Shown: one piece after another, positions 15,752 to 31,326 of the stretch
Numbering within the stretch: position 1 is the first letter of the stretch
Layout: the number at the start of each line of letters is the position of its first letter
NCBI RefSeq assembly: GCF_036543075.1
Contig: NZ_JAZHPF010000005.1
Span: 137,639-201,638, forward strand
Direction: 5' to 3'
DNA length: 64,000 nucleotides
From: Deinococcus sp. YIM 134068
GTDB taxonomy: Bacteria > Deinococcota > Deinococci > Deinococcales > Deinococcaceae
Translations under genes and position numbers: made by a program
Notes under the pieces: model-generated
What the model was told of the DNA's origin: nothing
Seen by the model: only the letters and a program-made list of their open reading frames with translations
Databases searched by the model: none

Positions 15752-16837
15752 CTACAGGTGCCGCTCCACGAGGTCCGCGAACCTGGCCGCCGCGCCCGCC
15801 GGGGTGCGGGCCAGCGCCGCCTCCCGCATCGCCGCGCGTGTGCCGGGCGACGCACACTCTAACACCGCCCCGCCCAGCGCCTCCTCCACCCTCGCCTGCT
15901 CCACGACCCGTCCAGCTCCCGCCGCCTCCACGCTCCGCGCGTTGTGAAGCTGGTGGTTCTCCGCCGACTCGGGCAGGGGCACCATCACGAGCGGGACGCC
16001 ATGAAGGGCCGCCTCCGCGAGCGTGCCCGTGCCCGACCGCGTGATCGCCAGGTCCGCCGCCGACCACGCCGCCACCGCGTCCACGAAGCCGACCGGGTGA
16101 TACCACGGCAGATCGCGCACGCGCGGCACCACGTCCGAGAGCCAGCGCGGCCCCGTGGAGTGGATGACCTGCACGGCGGCCCCCTCGGGAAGTAGGCCCT
16201 CGATGCCGAGGACATGCCGCAGCGTGTCGGGCACCGCGCCGTTCAGCGCCAGCGACCCCTGCGAGCCACCCATCACGAGGATGGTGAGCGGTCCTTCCTG
16301 CAAGCCGAGCCGGGCGAGGGCCTCCGAGCGGGGCAACCGTTCCTCGCGCACGGGCATCCCGACCATCGTGGCCTTGCGCTCCGGCAGCCCGACCACGCGC
16401 GGGTACGCCGTGCCCACCGCCCGCGCCCGCCCCGCCGCGAGCCGCTGGGTGAGGCCGAGTCGGGCGTTCTGCTCGTGCAAGACGGTGATCAGGCCGAGAC
16501 TCTGCGCTCCCAGCACGCCGGGCAGGCTGGCGAAGCCGCCGAAGCCGACGACGGCGGCGGGTCGGGCGTCACGCAGGAACGCGCGGGCCTCCCCCAGCCC
16601 ACGCGCGGCGCGCAGGAGTTCGCGCGGGTCGGGGCGGCCCTGCCCGCTGCGGGCGAGCTTCCCGGCGTCCACGCCCTGGAAGGCGAGACCCTGCTCACGC
16701 GCCACCCGCTCCTCCATCCCGCCCCGCTGCCCGAGGATCAGCGTTTCACGCCCCCGCGCCATCAGCTCGCGCGCGGTGGCGACCGCCGGGTAGATGTGGC
16801 CTCCCGTGCCTCCCGTTGCCATGACGACCAGACTCAT
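15752..16837 (-). CDS. murG: Undecaprenyldiphospho-muramoylpentapeptide beta-N-acetylglucosaminyltransferase MurG
   Basis: Transfers GlcNAc onto lipid I to give lipid II at the inner face of the membrane. The 361-residue protein starts MSLVVMATGGTGGHIYPA (G loop 1), has ILVMGGSQGSLALN (G loop 2), and the donor-binding LAITRSGTGTLAEAALHGVPLVMVPLP segment. It is the first gene of the mur-fts block; a leaderless -10 (TACACT) lies 8 nt before the ATG. Confidence 0.97.
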   Translation of the reverse strand: MSLVVMATGGTGGHIYPAVATARELMARGRETLILGQRGGMEERVAREQGLAFQGVDAGKLARSGQGRPDPRELLRAARGLGEARAFLRDARPAAVVGFGGFASLPGVLGAQSLGLITVLHEQNARLGLTQRLAAGRARAVGTAYPRVVGLPERKATMVGMPVREERLPRSEALARLGLQEGPLTILVMGGSQGSLALNGAVPDTLRHVLGIEGLLPEGAAVQVIHSTGPRWLSDVVPRVRDLPWYHPVGFVDAVAAWSAADLAITRSGTGTLAEAALHGVPLVMVPLPESAENHQLHNARSVEAAGAGRVVEQARVEEALGGAVLECASPGTRAAMREAALARTPAGAAARFADLVERHL

Positions 16838-16845
16838 CGGGAGGG

Positions 16846-16851
16846 AGTGTA
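16846..16851 (-). promoter_or_regulatory. Leaderless-type -10 of murG (mur-fts block)
   Basis: Minus-strand TACACT, 8 nt before the murG ATG; likely the promoter for the whole murG-ftsA run. Confidence 0.5.
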
Positions 16852-17039
16852 GAGCCTGAGACGGGGACAGGCGGGGTGCGCTTTAGAAGAGGGCGAGGAT
16901 GGGGGAGAACAGTTTGCCGAAATCGTGGTCTGCCAAGCTCATCCGGTCGAGCCAGAGAACCTCTCCGGTCTCCACCGAAAGAGCGTGACATTCGGCTTCC
17001 CGTCATGCTGTCCAGACGGCCTCCCCTTCAACCCGTACC

Positions 17040-17069
17040 AAAAAAAGCCGCCAGCACCTCGCTGACGGC
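17040..17069 (-). terminator. Terminator of the AIM24 gene built from a CAGCCGTCAGC-type repeat
   Basis: On the minus strand GCCGTCAGC pairs with GCTGGCGGC (one G-T pair) across a 5-nt loop, followed by seven T residues. The upstream arm is part of the short-unit repeat array that continues to 17093. Confidence 0.75.
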
Positions 17070-17090
17070 TGACGGCTGAAAGCTGACGGC

Positions 17091-17093
<3 letters not shown>
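17061..17093. repeat. CAGCCGTCAGC-type short-unit array
   Basis: Three near-identical GCTGACGGCT units with a GAAAGCTGACGG variant, directly against the stop of the AIM24 gene. The same units recur at 27807, 44949, 52592, 58541 and 60031. Confidence 0.6.
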
Positions 17094-17852
<759 letters not shown>

Positions 17853-17858
17853 GCCCTC

Positions 17859-17864
17859 AAGGTA
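17859..17864 (-). promoter_or_regulatory. Leaderless-type -10 of the AIM24 gene
   Basis: Minus-strand TACCTT, 6 nt before the ATG at 17852. Confidence 0.5.
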
Positions 17865-17898
17865 CGGGATGAGGGGCGGAAGGGTTCCGGGAGCGCAG

Positions 17899-18645
17899 TC
17901 AGGCCCAGTACTTCCAGAGGAGCTGCCCCGCCGTGAAGATCAGGAGGAGGCTGAAAAAGAGCTTGAGCCGTGCGGCGGGAATGCGGCTTTGCAGCCCGGC
18001 CCCCGCCCGCGCGCCGATCAGCACGCCCAGCGCCACCCCCGCCGCGAGGGGCAGGTCGAGCAGCCCACCCGCCTGGTACACAAGGGCGTTCCCCACGGCG
18101 GTCAACCCCATGATGAAGGTGCTGGTGGCGATGGCCTGCCGGATCGGCACCCCCGCGAGCAGATTGAGCACCGGCACCTGCACCGTCCCCCCGCCGATGC
18201 CGAGCAGGCCGCTCATCACTCCGGCGAAGGTCATCGCGGGAGGCACGAGGCGGCTGGGCGGGCGCTCGACCTCCACCCGTTTCAATCCACGCAGGAGGTT
18301 GTAGGCGGAATAGAGCAGCAGGGCCGCGAAGACCGTCGCCACCGCCCGCGCGGGCAGCACCAGCCCCAGAAAACTGCCCAGAGCGCCCCCCAGGATCGTG
18401 TACGGCGAGAGCAGGTAGCCCGTCCTCGCCCGCACCAGCCCCTGCCTGAGATAACTCGCCGCGCCGCTGAGGCCCACCGCCAGCACCCCGATCTGCGAGA
18501 CCGCCACCGCCTGCGAGATGGTGATGTCGCGCCCGTAGAGCGGCAGCACGAACTCCAGCGCGGGCACGACGATCACGCCGCCGCCGAGGCCGAGGATCGC
18601 GCCCAGCACCCCGGCGAGCAGACCGACGGCGATGACGGCGAGCAT
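17899..18645 (-). CDS. TauE/SafE family membrane permease
   Basis: A 248-residue membrane protein with seven to eight hydrophobic helices and the duplicated family motif: [17 protein letters not shown] in the first half and [17 protein letters not shown] in the second. The family exports sulfite, sulfoacetate or related anions; the substrate here cannot be read from sequence. The ATG at 18645 is preceded directly by TTG (18648), and no clear ribosome-binding site is visible. It lies between the AIM24 gene and the nitrate transporter on the same strand. Confidence 0.88.
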   Translation of the reverse strand: MLAVIAVGLLAGVLGAILGLGGGVIVVPALEFVLPLYGRDITISQAVAVSQIGVLAVGLSGAASYLRQGLVRARTGYLLSPYTILGGALGSFLGLVLPARAVATVFAALLLYSAYNLLRGLKRVEVERPPSRLVPPAMTFAGVMSGLLGIGGGTVQVPVLNLLAGVPIRQAIATSTFIMGLTAVGNALVYQAGGLLDLPLAAGVALGVLIGARAGAGLQSRIPAARLKLFFSLLLIFTAGQLLWKYWA

Positions 18646-18855
18646 CAAGGCAGCATCACGGGGAGGAGGCTAACACGGGGTCGGGGAGGGATGAGGGAGG
18701 GGCTTGAACGGCGTTCAAAGCGGACGAACGGGCCTTTCGCTCCCTCTCCCCTTGCGGGAGAGGGTCGGGGAGAGGGGTGGCAAGCAACGCTCGCCCTTCT
18801 CCAGCCAACAAAAAGTGGGCGAGGGACCATGCCCCCGCCCCTCCACAGGTCCGAC

Positions 18856-20091
<1,236 letters not shown>

Positions 20092-20159
20092 GGGGGAACC
20101 TCGGAAGGGATGGGTGATGAGGGTTGAGTGATGAGGACAGACAGGAGGAGGGGAATCGG

Positions 20160-22289
<2,130 letters not shown>

Positions 22290-22403
22290 AGGGGCACGTT
22301 GGCAGCAGGGGAAAGGCTCGTCAAGGCCAAATTTGCGAGACGTACCAGAAATTTTAGACAAATTGCGAGTGGAAGTGATACCGTCTGGGTGACTTTGGGC
22401 CAT

Positions 22404-22438
22404 ATATGGTCAACTAACGTATTCGGTGTTGACAATAT
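22404..22438. promoter_or_regulatory. Operator-like inverted repeat between the divergent nitrate genes
   Basis: Arms ATATGGTCAAC (22404-22414) and GTTGACAATAT (22428-22438) are inverted with one mismatch in 11 and separated by 13 bp. The left arm overlaps a perfect CCATATATGG palindrome at 22400-22409. The 213-bp gap between the nitrate reductase and nirB starts is visibly richer in A+T than its surroundings. Binding by a nitrate- or nitrogen-responsive regulator is inference; no regulator gene is adjacent. Confidence 0.5.
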
Positions 22439-22502
22439 GCACGCCTTCCCGCCCAATGGGGGCGTTGAGGCGGGTGAGTTCTCCGCCCGCCCGGAGGAAC
22501 CG

Positions 22503-25091
<2,589 letters not shown>

Positions 25092-25097
25092 GAAGAC

Positions 25098-25163
25098 GGC
25101 GTGTGGCTTGTGGCGCGTGGCCTGTAGGAAAGGTTCTCTCCACAAGCCACAGGCCACACGCGA
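25098..25163. repeat. Hairpin repeat between nirB and nirD
   Basis: Two arms, GTGTGGCTTGTGGCGCGTGG (about 25101-25120) and CCACAAGCCACAGGCCACAC (about 25140-25160), are imperfectly inverted around AGGAAAGGTTCTCT. It sits inside an operon gap, so it may affect relative expression of nirB and nirD. Confidence 0.55.
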
Positions 25164-25206
25164 CCAGCCTCTCTGCAAGCAGCTCTACGAGTCCGAAGGA
25201 GCACCC

Positions 25207-25563
25207 ATGACCCTGACCGTAACTCCCCCTTCCTCCGAATCGACCTGGACGCGCGTGTGTGCCCTCCCCGACATCCTGCCGGGGACCGGCGTATGTGCGC
25301 TGGTAGGCGGCGAGCAGATCGCCGTGTTCCACGTGGCCGGGCGCGTCTTCGCGCTGGGGAACCGCGACCCCTTCACGGGCGCGAACGTGCTCTCGCGCGG
25401 GCTGACCGGCAGCAAGGGCGACACGCTGAAGGTCGCCTCGCCACTGCTCAAGCACGCCTTCGACCTGGAAACGGGCGTGAGCCTGGACGACCCGGCGGTG
25501 AGCGTCCCGACCTACCCGGCGCGTGTGGAAGGCGGTGACGTGTGGATTGGTTCGGCGGGCTGA
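25207..25563 (+). CDS. nirD: Nitrite reductase [NAD(P)H] small subunit NirD
   Basis: A 118-residue Rieske-fold partner of NirB. Family segments: WTRVCALPDILPGTGVCALV, IAVFHVAGRVFALGNRDPFTGANVLSRGL and LKHAFDLETGVSLDDP. Like other NirD proteins it lacks the Cys/His cluster ligands of true Rieske proteins. AAGGAG lies 6 nt before the ATG at 25207. It overlaps the following hemD gene by 22 bp, showing a tight operon. Confidence 0.93.
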   Translation: MTLTVTPPSSESTWTRVCALPDILPGTGVCALVGGEQIAVFHVAGRVFALGNRDPFTGANVLSRGLTGSKGDTLKVASPLLKHAFDLETGVSLDDPAVSVPTYPARVEGGDVWIGSAG

Positions 25564-26375
25564 AGGTCCTGAGCCTGGAGTCCCGGCGCGCCGACGAGAT
25601 GGCGACCCTGATTCAGAAGTACAACGGGGAGGTGACGGTCGCGCCGAGCATGCGCGAGCAGAAGCTCGACCTGGGCGCGCACCTGACCCGCTTCGAGACG
25701 GCCCTCGCCGCACGCGACATCCACGCGGTCGCCTGCATGACGGGCGTGGGGACGAAGATGTTCCTGCGCGACCTCGCGGCGCGGGACCCCCGGCACCTGG
25801 AGACCCTCAAGGACGTGCCCCTCGTCGCACGGGGCAACAAGCCGACGCAGGCGCTCAAGACCTTCGGCCTGGGCGGGACCACCGTGCCGCGCCCGCACAC
25901 CTGGCACGAGGTTCAGGCCCACCTGCTGGAGACCCTGGAGCCGGGCCAGCACGCCGTCGTCCTCGAACACGGCGACCCGACGCCCCCGGCGATGCTCCGT
26001 ACGCTGACCGGCGCGGGCCTGCGCGTGACGAGCATCCCGGTCTACCGCTGCGCCTTCCCGCACGACACGGGGCCGCTCTCACAGGCCGTCCGCGACACGG
26101 CGCTGGGGGGGCAGGACTTCCTGCTGCTCTCCAGCGGCACCCAGCTCCTGCACTTCCTGAAGTTCGCCGGGAGGTTGCGCCTGGAAGACGAGGTGCGCGC
26201 CGCCCTGGGCAGCATGGTCGTCGCCAGCATCGGCCCCGCGTGCAGCGAGAGCGCCTCCGAACTCGGCGTCCGCATCGACCTGGAGGCCAACCCACACAAG
26301 ATGGGCATCCTCGTGCGGGCTGCCGCCGAGCATGGGCCGGGGCTGCTGCGGGGACGGCTGGCGAAGACGGGGTGA
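25542..26375 (+). CDS. hemD: Uroporphyrinogen-III synthase (HemD family)
   Basis: Cyclises hydroxymethylbilane to uroporphyrinogen III, the precursor of both haem and siroheme. The 277-residue protein has the two-lobed family pattern: GLKVLSLESRRADEMATLIQKYNG at the N-terminus, MTGVGTKMFLRDL, then LLLSSGTQLLHFLKF and VVASIGPACSESASELGVRIDLEANPHKMGILV in the second lobe. It starts with GTG inside nirD. Placement in the nitrite reductase operon suggests it boosts siroheme supply for NirB. The family is divergent, so the call rests on overall pattern. Confidence 0.85.
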   Translation: MDWFGGLKVLSLESRRADEMATLIQKYNGEVTVAPSMREQKLDLGAHLTRFETALAARDIHAVACMTGVGTKMFLRDLAARDPRHLETLKDVPLVARGNKPTQALKTFGLGGTTVPRPHTWHEVQAHLLETLEPGQHAVVLEHGDPTPPAMLRTLTGAGLRVTSIPVYRCAFPHDTGPLSQAVRDTALGGQDFLLLSSGTQLLHFLKFAGRLRLEDEVRAALGSMVVASIGPACSESASELGVRIDLEANPHKMGILVRAAAEHGPGLLRGRLAKTG

Positions 26376-26684
26376 TGAGGGTTGGGGGATGAGTGAGGAG
26401 GGGCGGGCTGATGGGGCTGTCCCTCTTCGCTTGTGAGACAGGCGAAGCGTTTTTATCGTCTGGCAGGAGGACGAGCGGTGCTTGTCACCCCCTCCCTGGC
26501 CCTCTGCAAGCAGCTCTTCGAGTCCCCCACAAGGAGGGAGGGGAAACAACCCTCAAGCTCTCGCTCTTTTAGCTCCTTCCCCTTGAGGGGGGAGGCCGGG
26601 TGGGGGTGAACGGGCTGGGCGAAGGGGAACCGGCGGATGACGTTCAAGCTCATCGCAACAGCAAACTGCCCTCCCACCTTTGCC
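26376..26684. other. Gene-free interval with partial repeat blocks
   Basis: No gene. Besides the terminator it contains a GGATGAG-type stutter (26373-26400), a partial MITE-family core (CGTCTGGCAGGAGGACGAGC, about 26457-26476) and the CTTCCCCTTGAGGGGGGAGG block, with no recognisable terminal inverted repeats. Confidence 0.5.
26425..26454 (+). terminator. Terminator after nirB-nirD-hemD
   Basis: CTTCGC (26425-26430) pairs with GCGAAG (26442-26447), followed by CG and five T residues. Confidence 0.65.
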
Positions 26685-27773
<1,089 letters not shown>

Positions 27774-27781
27774 CGCCCTTC

Positions 27782-27787
27782 AGGATA
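27782..27787 (-). promoter_or_regulatory. Leaderless-type -10 of pyrD
   Basis: Minus-strand TATCCT, 8 nt before the ATG at 27773. Confidence 0.5.
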
Positions 27788-27806
27788 CGGGGGTGGAGGG
27801 GAAGGA

Positions 27807-27882
27807 AGCCGTCAGCGGTCAGCTTTCAGCCGTCAGCCTTGAAGAGCTTTTGCTGACGGCTGATGGCTGAAAGCTGACCGCT
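27807..27882. repeat. CAGCCGTCAGC-type hairpin (both arms)
   Basis: Arms of 31 bp (27807-27837 and 27852-27882) are almost perfect inverted copies around a 14-bp loop. It lies between the Rrf2 gene terminator and the pyrD promoter. Confidence 0.75.
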
Positions 27883-27884
27883 CC

Positions 27885-27909
27885 AAAAAAACTCCCGCCG
27901 TGGGGCGGG
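27885..27909 (-). terminator. Terminator of the Rrf2 regulator gene
   Basis: Minus-strand CCCGCC/GGCGGG stem with a 4-nt loop, then AG and seven T residues. It abuts the large repeat hairpin. Confidence 0.75.
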
Positions 27910-27931
27910 ATGGGAAGTGAACGTGTGGCCC

Positions 27932-28394
<463 letters not shown>

Positions 28395-28399
28395 GGGAC

Positions 28400-28405
28400 A
28401 TTCTA
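28400..28405 (-). promoter_or_regulatory. Leaderless-type -10 of the Rrf2 gene
   Basis: Minus-strand TAGAAT, 6 nt before the ATG at 28393. Confidence 0.5.
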
Positions 28406-28516
28406 CCCCCCAAACCCGGACGAAGAGTAGGGAATTGCTGGCATTTGGTGAAGGTCGGGACGGGGGCACTTCCCCCACGTTTATCCTCTGAACATCGGGA
28501 CAAGGAGGGAGCAGAG

Positions 28517-29323
28517 ATGACGGCGCTGGAGGCTCGGAGCGGTCAGGCACATCTGAAGGGTGAGGTTACAGGCCGGGGGCGGACGGTCGTTTTTCTCCAC
28601 GCGGGCGTCGCGGACCGCCGGATGTGGCGGGCGCAGGCGTCGGCCCTGGCCGAGCGGTGCCAGGTCGTGACCTACGACCGCCGGGGCTTCGGGGAGACGC
28701 GGCCCGTGGACGAGGACTATTCGCACGTCCGGGACCTGCTCGCGGTGCTGGACGCGGCTGGGGCGGACCGGGCGACCCTGGTGGGCTGCTCGCAGGGCGG
28801 GAAGATCGCGCTCGACTTCACCCTGGCCCATTCGGACCGCGTGGAGGGGCTGGTCCTCGTCGCCCCCTCCATCGGTGGAGTGCCCGCGACGGAGACCTTC
28901 CCCGCGCCCGTGGAGGCGCTGCTGGAGGAACTGGAGGCCGCCGAGGCGTCCGGCGACCTCGACCGCCTCAACCGGATGGAGGCGCGGGTGTGGCTGGACG
29001 GCGTGCTGGGTGAGGAGGGCCGCGTGTCCGGCGAGGTGCGCGAGCTGTTCCTCGACATGAACGGCATCGCCCTACGGGGGGCGGAGGTGGGGCAGGAGGA
29101 ACCCGCACCCCCCGCCTGGCCGCGTCTGGGGAAGATTACCGTCCCGGCATGGGCGATCTGCGGCGACCTCGACTTCCCACACCTTCAGGAACGGTGCGCG
29201 AGTCTTGGCGAGGTGCTGCCCGGCACACGGTCCCTCGTGCTGGAGGGCACCGCCCACCTCCCCAGCCTGGAGCAGCCTGGCGCGTTCAACACACTGCTCC
29301 TTCCGCTCCTGCCCACGCTCTAA
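28517..29323 (+). CDS. Alpha/beta hydrolase
   Basis: A 268-residue alpha/beta-fold hydrolase. Oxyanion region VVFLHAGVADRRMW, YDRRGFGETRP, nucleophile elbow LVGCSQGGKIAL (serine nucleophile in G-C-S-Q-G), acid strand AICGDLDFPH and catalytic histidine in EGTAHLPSLEQP. Substrate unknown. AAGGAGG lies 9 nt before the ATG at 28517; the longer frame upstream crosses the divergent Rrf2 gene and is rejected. Confidence 0.9.
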   Translation: MTALEARSGQAHLKGEVTGRGRTVVFLHAGVADRRMWRAQASALAERCQVVTYDRRGFGETRPVDEDYSHVRDLLAVLDAAGADRATLVGCSQGGKIALDFTLAHSDRVEGLVLVAPSIGGVPATETFPAPVEALLEELEAAEASGDLDRLNRMEARVWLDGVLGEEGRVSGEVRELFLDMNGIALRGAEVGQEEPAPPAWPRLGKITVPAWAICGDLDFPHLQERCASLGEVLPGTRSLVLEGTAHLPSLEQPGAFNTLLLPLLPTL

Positions 29324-29339
29324 CCACGCCTCCCTCCCC

Positions 29340-29345
29340 TACAAT
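29340..29345 (+). promoter_or_regulatory. Leaderless-type -10 of the pabB-pabA fusion
   Basis: TACAAT, 7 nt before the GTG at 29353. Confidence 0.5.
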
Positions 29346-29352
29346 CCGCCCC

Positions 29353-31326
29353 GTGACCGTCCCTCTCGCTCCTGGCCTCTCCCCGGCGGACGTGCTGCTG
29401 CGGCTGCGGGCGGCAAATGCGCCGGGGGTGGTCCTCCTCGAATCGCTCGGCCCGGTGGTGCCCCACGGTCGCCTCTCGTTCCTGAGCGCGTGGCCGGTGC
29501 GGGTGCAGTCCGAGGTGCCGGAGCGGCCCGCCGGGGACGGCCTCTTCCCCGCGTGGCTGGGCGGCCTGAAGTACGAGGCGGCGCGGGCGTTCGGGCTGGT
29601 GACGCATGAGCCGGAGGGCGAGCCGGGCTGGTGGGGCCTGTATCCCAGCGGGCTGGTGTGGGACCGGGGGGCGGGCACGCTGGAGGTCGTCGGCGAGGTG
29701 GGGCACGCGGACTGGGCGGCGGTGCTCGCGCTGGACCCCGCCCCCCTCCCGACGCTGGAGGTCGGCCCCTTCGGCGCGGACGACGTGGACTACCCGGCGG
29801 GCGTGCGCGCGGTGCAGGAGCTGATTCGCGCGGGCGAGGTCTATCAGGTCAATCTCTCGCGCGGGATGCGGGCGACGGCGGCGGGCGATCCCCTCGCGGC
29901 GTACTTGCGGCTGCGGGAGGTCAATCCCAGTCCCTTCATGGCCTTCGCGGACATGGGCGCGGAGGTCGTCGTGTCGTGCAGCCCGGAGCGGCTGGTGCTG
30001 TGGGCGGGAGATCAGGTGTCGGCCCGGCCCATCGCAGGCACCCGGCGGCGCGGCGACACGCCGGAGGAGGACGCGGCGCTGGAGGCCGAGTTGCGCGCCA
30101 GCCCGAAGGAGGTCGCCGAACACACCATGCTCGTGGACCTCGTGCGGCACGACCTGGGGCGCGTCTCGGCGGCGGGCACGGTGCGGGTGCCGGACCTCGG
30201 ATTGGTGGAACGCTACAGCCACGTCATGCACCTCGTCTCGGAGGTGACGGGCGGGGCCAGGGCGGGCCTGACCGTGCGCGAGGTGCTGGCGGCCACCTTT
30301 CCCGGCGGCACGATCACGGGTGCTCCGAAGGAACGGGTCATGCGGGTCATCCGCGACCTCGAACCCCGCCCGCGCGGCTGGTACACGGGCGGCGTCGGGA
30401 TCGTGAGCGGGGGACGGGTGGACGTGAATATCTTGATTCGGACGGCGGAGTTTAGCGGCCAGCTTCCAGCGGCCAGCGACCAGCAAGGGACACAGGCTGA
30501 CGCCGACGCTTCCCCGGCTGGCGGCTGGCGGCTGGCGACTGGAAGCTCTCCCTGGACCGTCACCGTCCGCGCGGGCGGCGGCACCGTCATCGATGCGGAC
30601 CCGGCGCGGGAGGCGCGGGAGACGGTGCACAAGGCGCAGGCGCTCCTGAACGTGCTCGCGGGGGTGCCGGGAAGGGCTGCACAGCCGCCCGCCCCGCCCG
30701 TCCCCGGTCGCGAGTGGTCGCCGCCGCCCGCCTCGCCCGCGCCGGGGCTGCGGGTGCTGCTCCTCGACAACCACGACTCCTTCACCATGAACCTCGCCCA
30801 CGACCTGCTCGCGCTGGGGGCGCGGGTGGACGTGCGCTCGCCCCTCGAGACGGTAGAAATGCTGCTCGCGTCTCAGCCGGACGCCGTGCTCGTCGGGCCG
30901 GGACCGGGGACGCCGGACACGAGCGGCTGCACGCTGGAGCTGACGCGGGCCTGCCTGACGGGGGGCGTGCCGCTGCTCGGCGTGTGCCTGGGTCATCAGG
31001 CGCTCGGGCAGGTGCTGGGGGGCCGGGTGGAGCGGGCCGAACCCGTCCACGGTCGCCCGGAGGCGGTGCGACACGGCGGACAGGGCTTGTTCGCGGGTGT
31101 GCCGGACGGGGCCGCGTTCGGGCGCTACCACTCGCTCGTCGTGCGCGGGCTGCCGGAGGAGTATGTGACGGCCCACAGCGCGGGCGGCGAGGTCATGGCG
31201 CTGGAGGTGCCGGGGCGACTCGCGTGGGGCGTGCAGTTCCACCCCGAGAGCGTCCTCAGCCCCGCCGGGCGCACGCTCCTCGGCAACTGGCTGCGGCTGA
31301 GCGCGCGGGTCCGGGTCAGGACATGA
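29353..31326 (+). CDS. pabB: Fused aminodeoxychorismate synthase: PabB (chorismate) + PabA (glutamine amidotransferase)
   Basis: Converts chorismate and glutamine to 4-amino-4-deoxychorismate for folate. A 657-residue fusion. Residues 1 to about 440 are the chorismate-binding component: PIAGTRRRG (226-234), EVAEHTMLVDLVRHDLGR, FPGGTITGAPKERVM. Residues about 460-657 are a class I glutamine amidotransferase with LLLDNHDSFT, nucleophile C545 in GVCLGHQ, and H630/E632 in FHPES. Two oddities: the motif at A228 is PIAGT, typical of TrpE, where many PabB enzymes have PIKGT; and residues 368-399 are encoded by an in-frame repeat hairpin. The 4-bp overlap with a pabC-like gene favours folate over tryptophan synthesis. 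GTG start with a leaderless -10. Confidence 0.9.
   Translation: MTVPLAPGLSPADVLLRLRAANAPGVVLLESLGPVVPHGRLSFLSAWPVRVQSEVPERPAGDGLFPAWLGGLKYEAARAFGLVTHEPEGEPGWWGLYPSGLVWDRGAGTLEVVGEVGHADWAAVLALDPAPLPTLEVGPFGADDVDYPAGVRAVQELIRAGEVYQVNLSRGMRATAAGDPLAAYLRLREVNPSPFMAFADMGAEVVVSCSPERLVLWAGDQVSARPIAGTRRRGDTPEEDAALEAELRASPKEVAEHTMLVDLVRHDLGRVSAAGTVRVPDLGLVERYSHVMHLVSEVTGGARAGLTVREVLAATFPGGTITGAPKERVMRVIRDLEPRPRGWYTGGVGIVSGGRVDVNILIRTAEFSGQLPAASDQQGTQADADASPAGGWRLATGSSPWTVTVRAGGGTVIDADPAREARETVHKAQALLNVLAGVPGRAAQPPAPPVPGREWSPPPASPAPGLRVLLLDNHDSFTMNLAHDLLALGARVDVRSPLETVEMLLASQPDAVLVGPGPGTPDTSGCTLELTRACLTGGVPLLGVCLGHQALGQVLGGRVERAEPVHGRPEAVRHGGQGLFAGVPDGAAFGRYHSLVVRGLPEEYVTAHSAGGEVMALEVPGRLAWGVQFHPESVLSPAGRTLLGNWLRLSARVRVRT
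30454..30547. repeat. GGCCAGC/GGCTGGC-type repeat hairpin inside the pabB coding sequence
   Basis: Left arm 30454-30486 and right arm 30516-30547 share AGCTTCCAG, GCCAGC and CCAGC blocks in inverted order. Its length (94 bp with flanks) keeps the reading frame and encodes a Ser/Ala/Gly/Asp-rich insert (residues 368-399). The insert lies between the VNILIRTAEF strand and the TVTVRAGGG strand of the chorismate domain, where relatives have a short turn. Confidence 0.8.

Noticed and set aside
22400..22409. CCATATATGG as a radiation/desiccation response motif
   Set aside because: Does not match the 17-bp palindromic RDRM pattern; no such motif was seen anywhere in the window.
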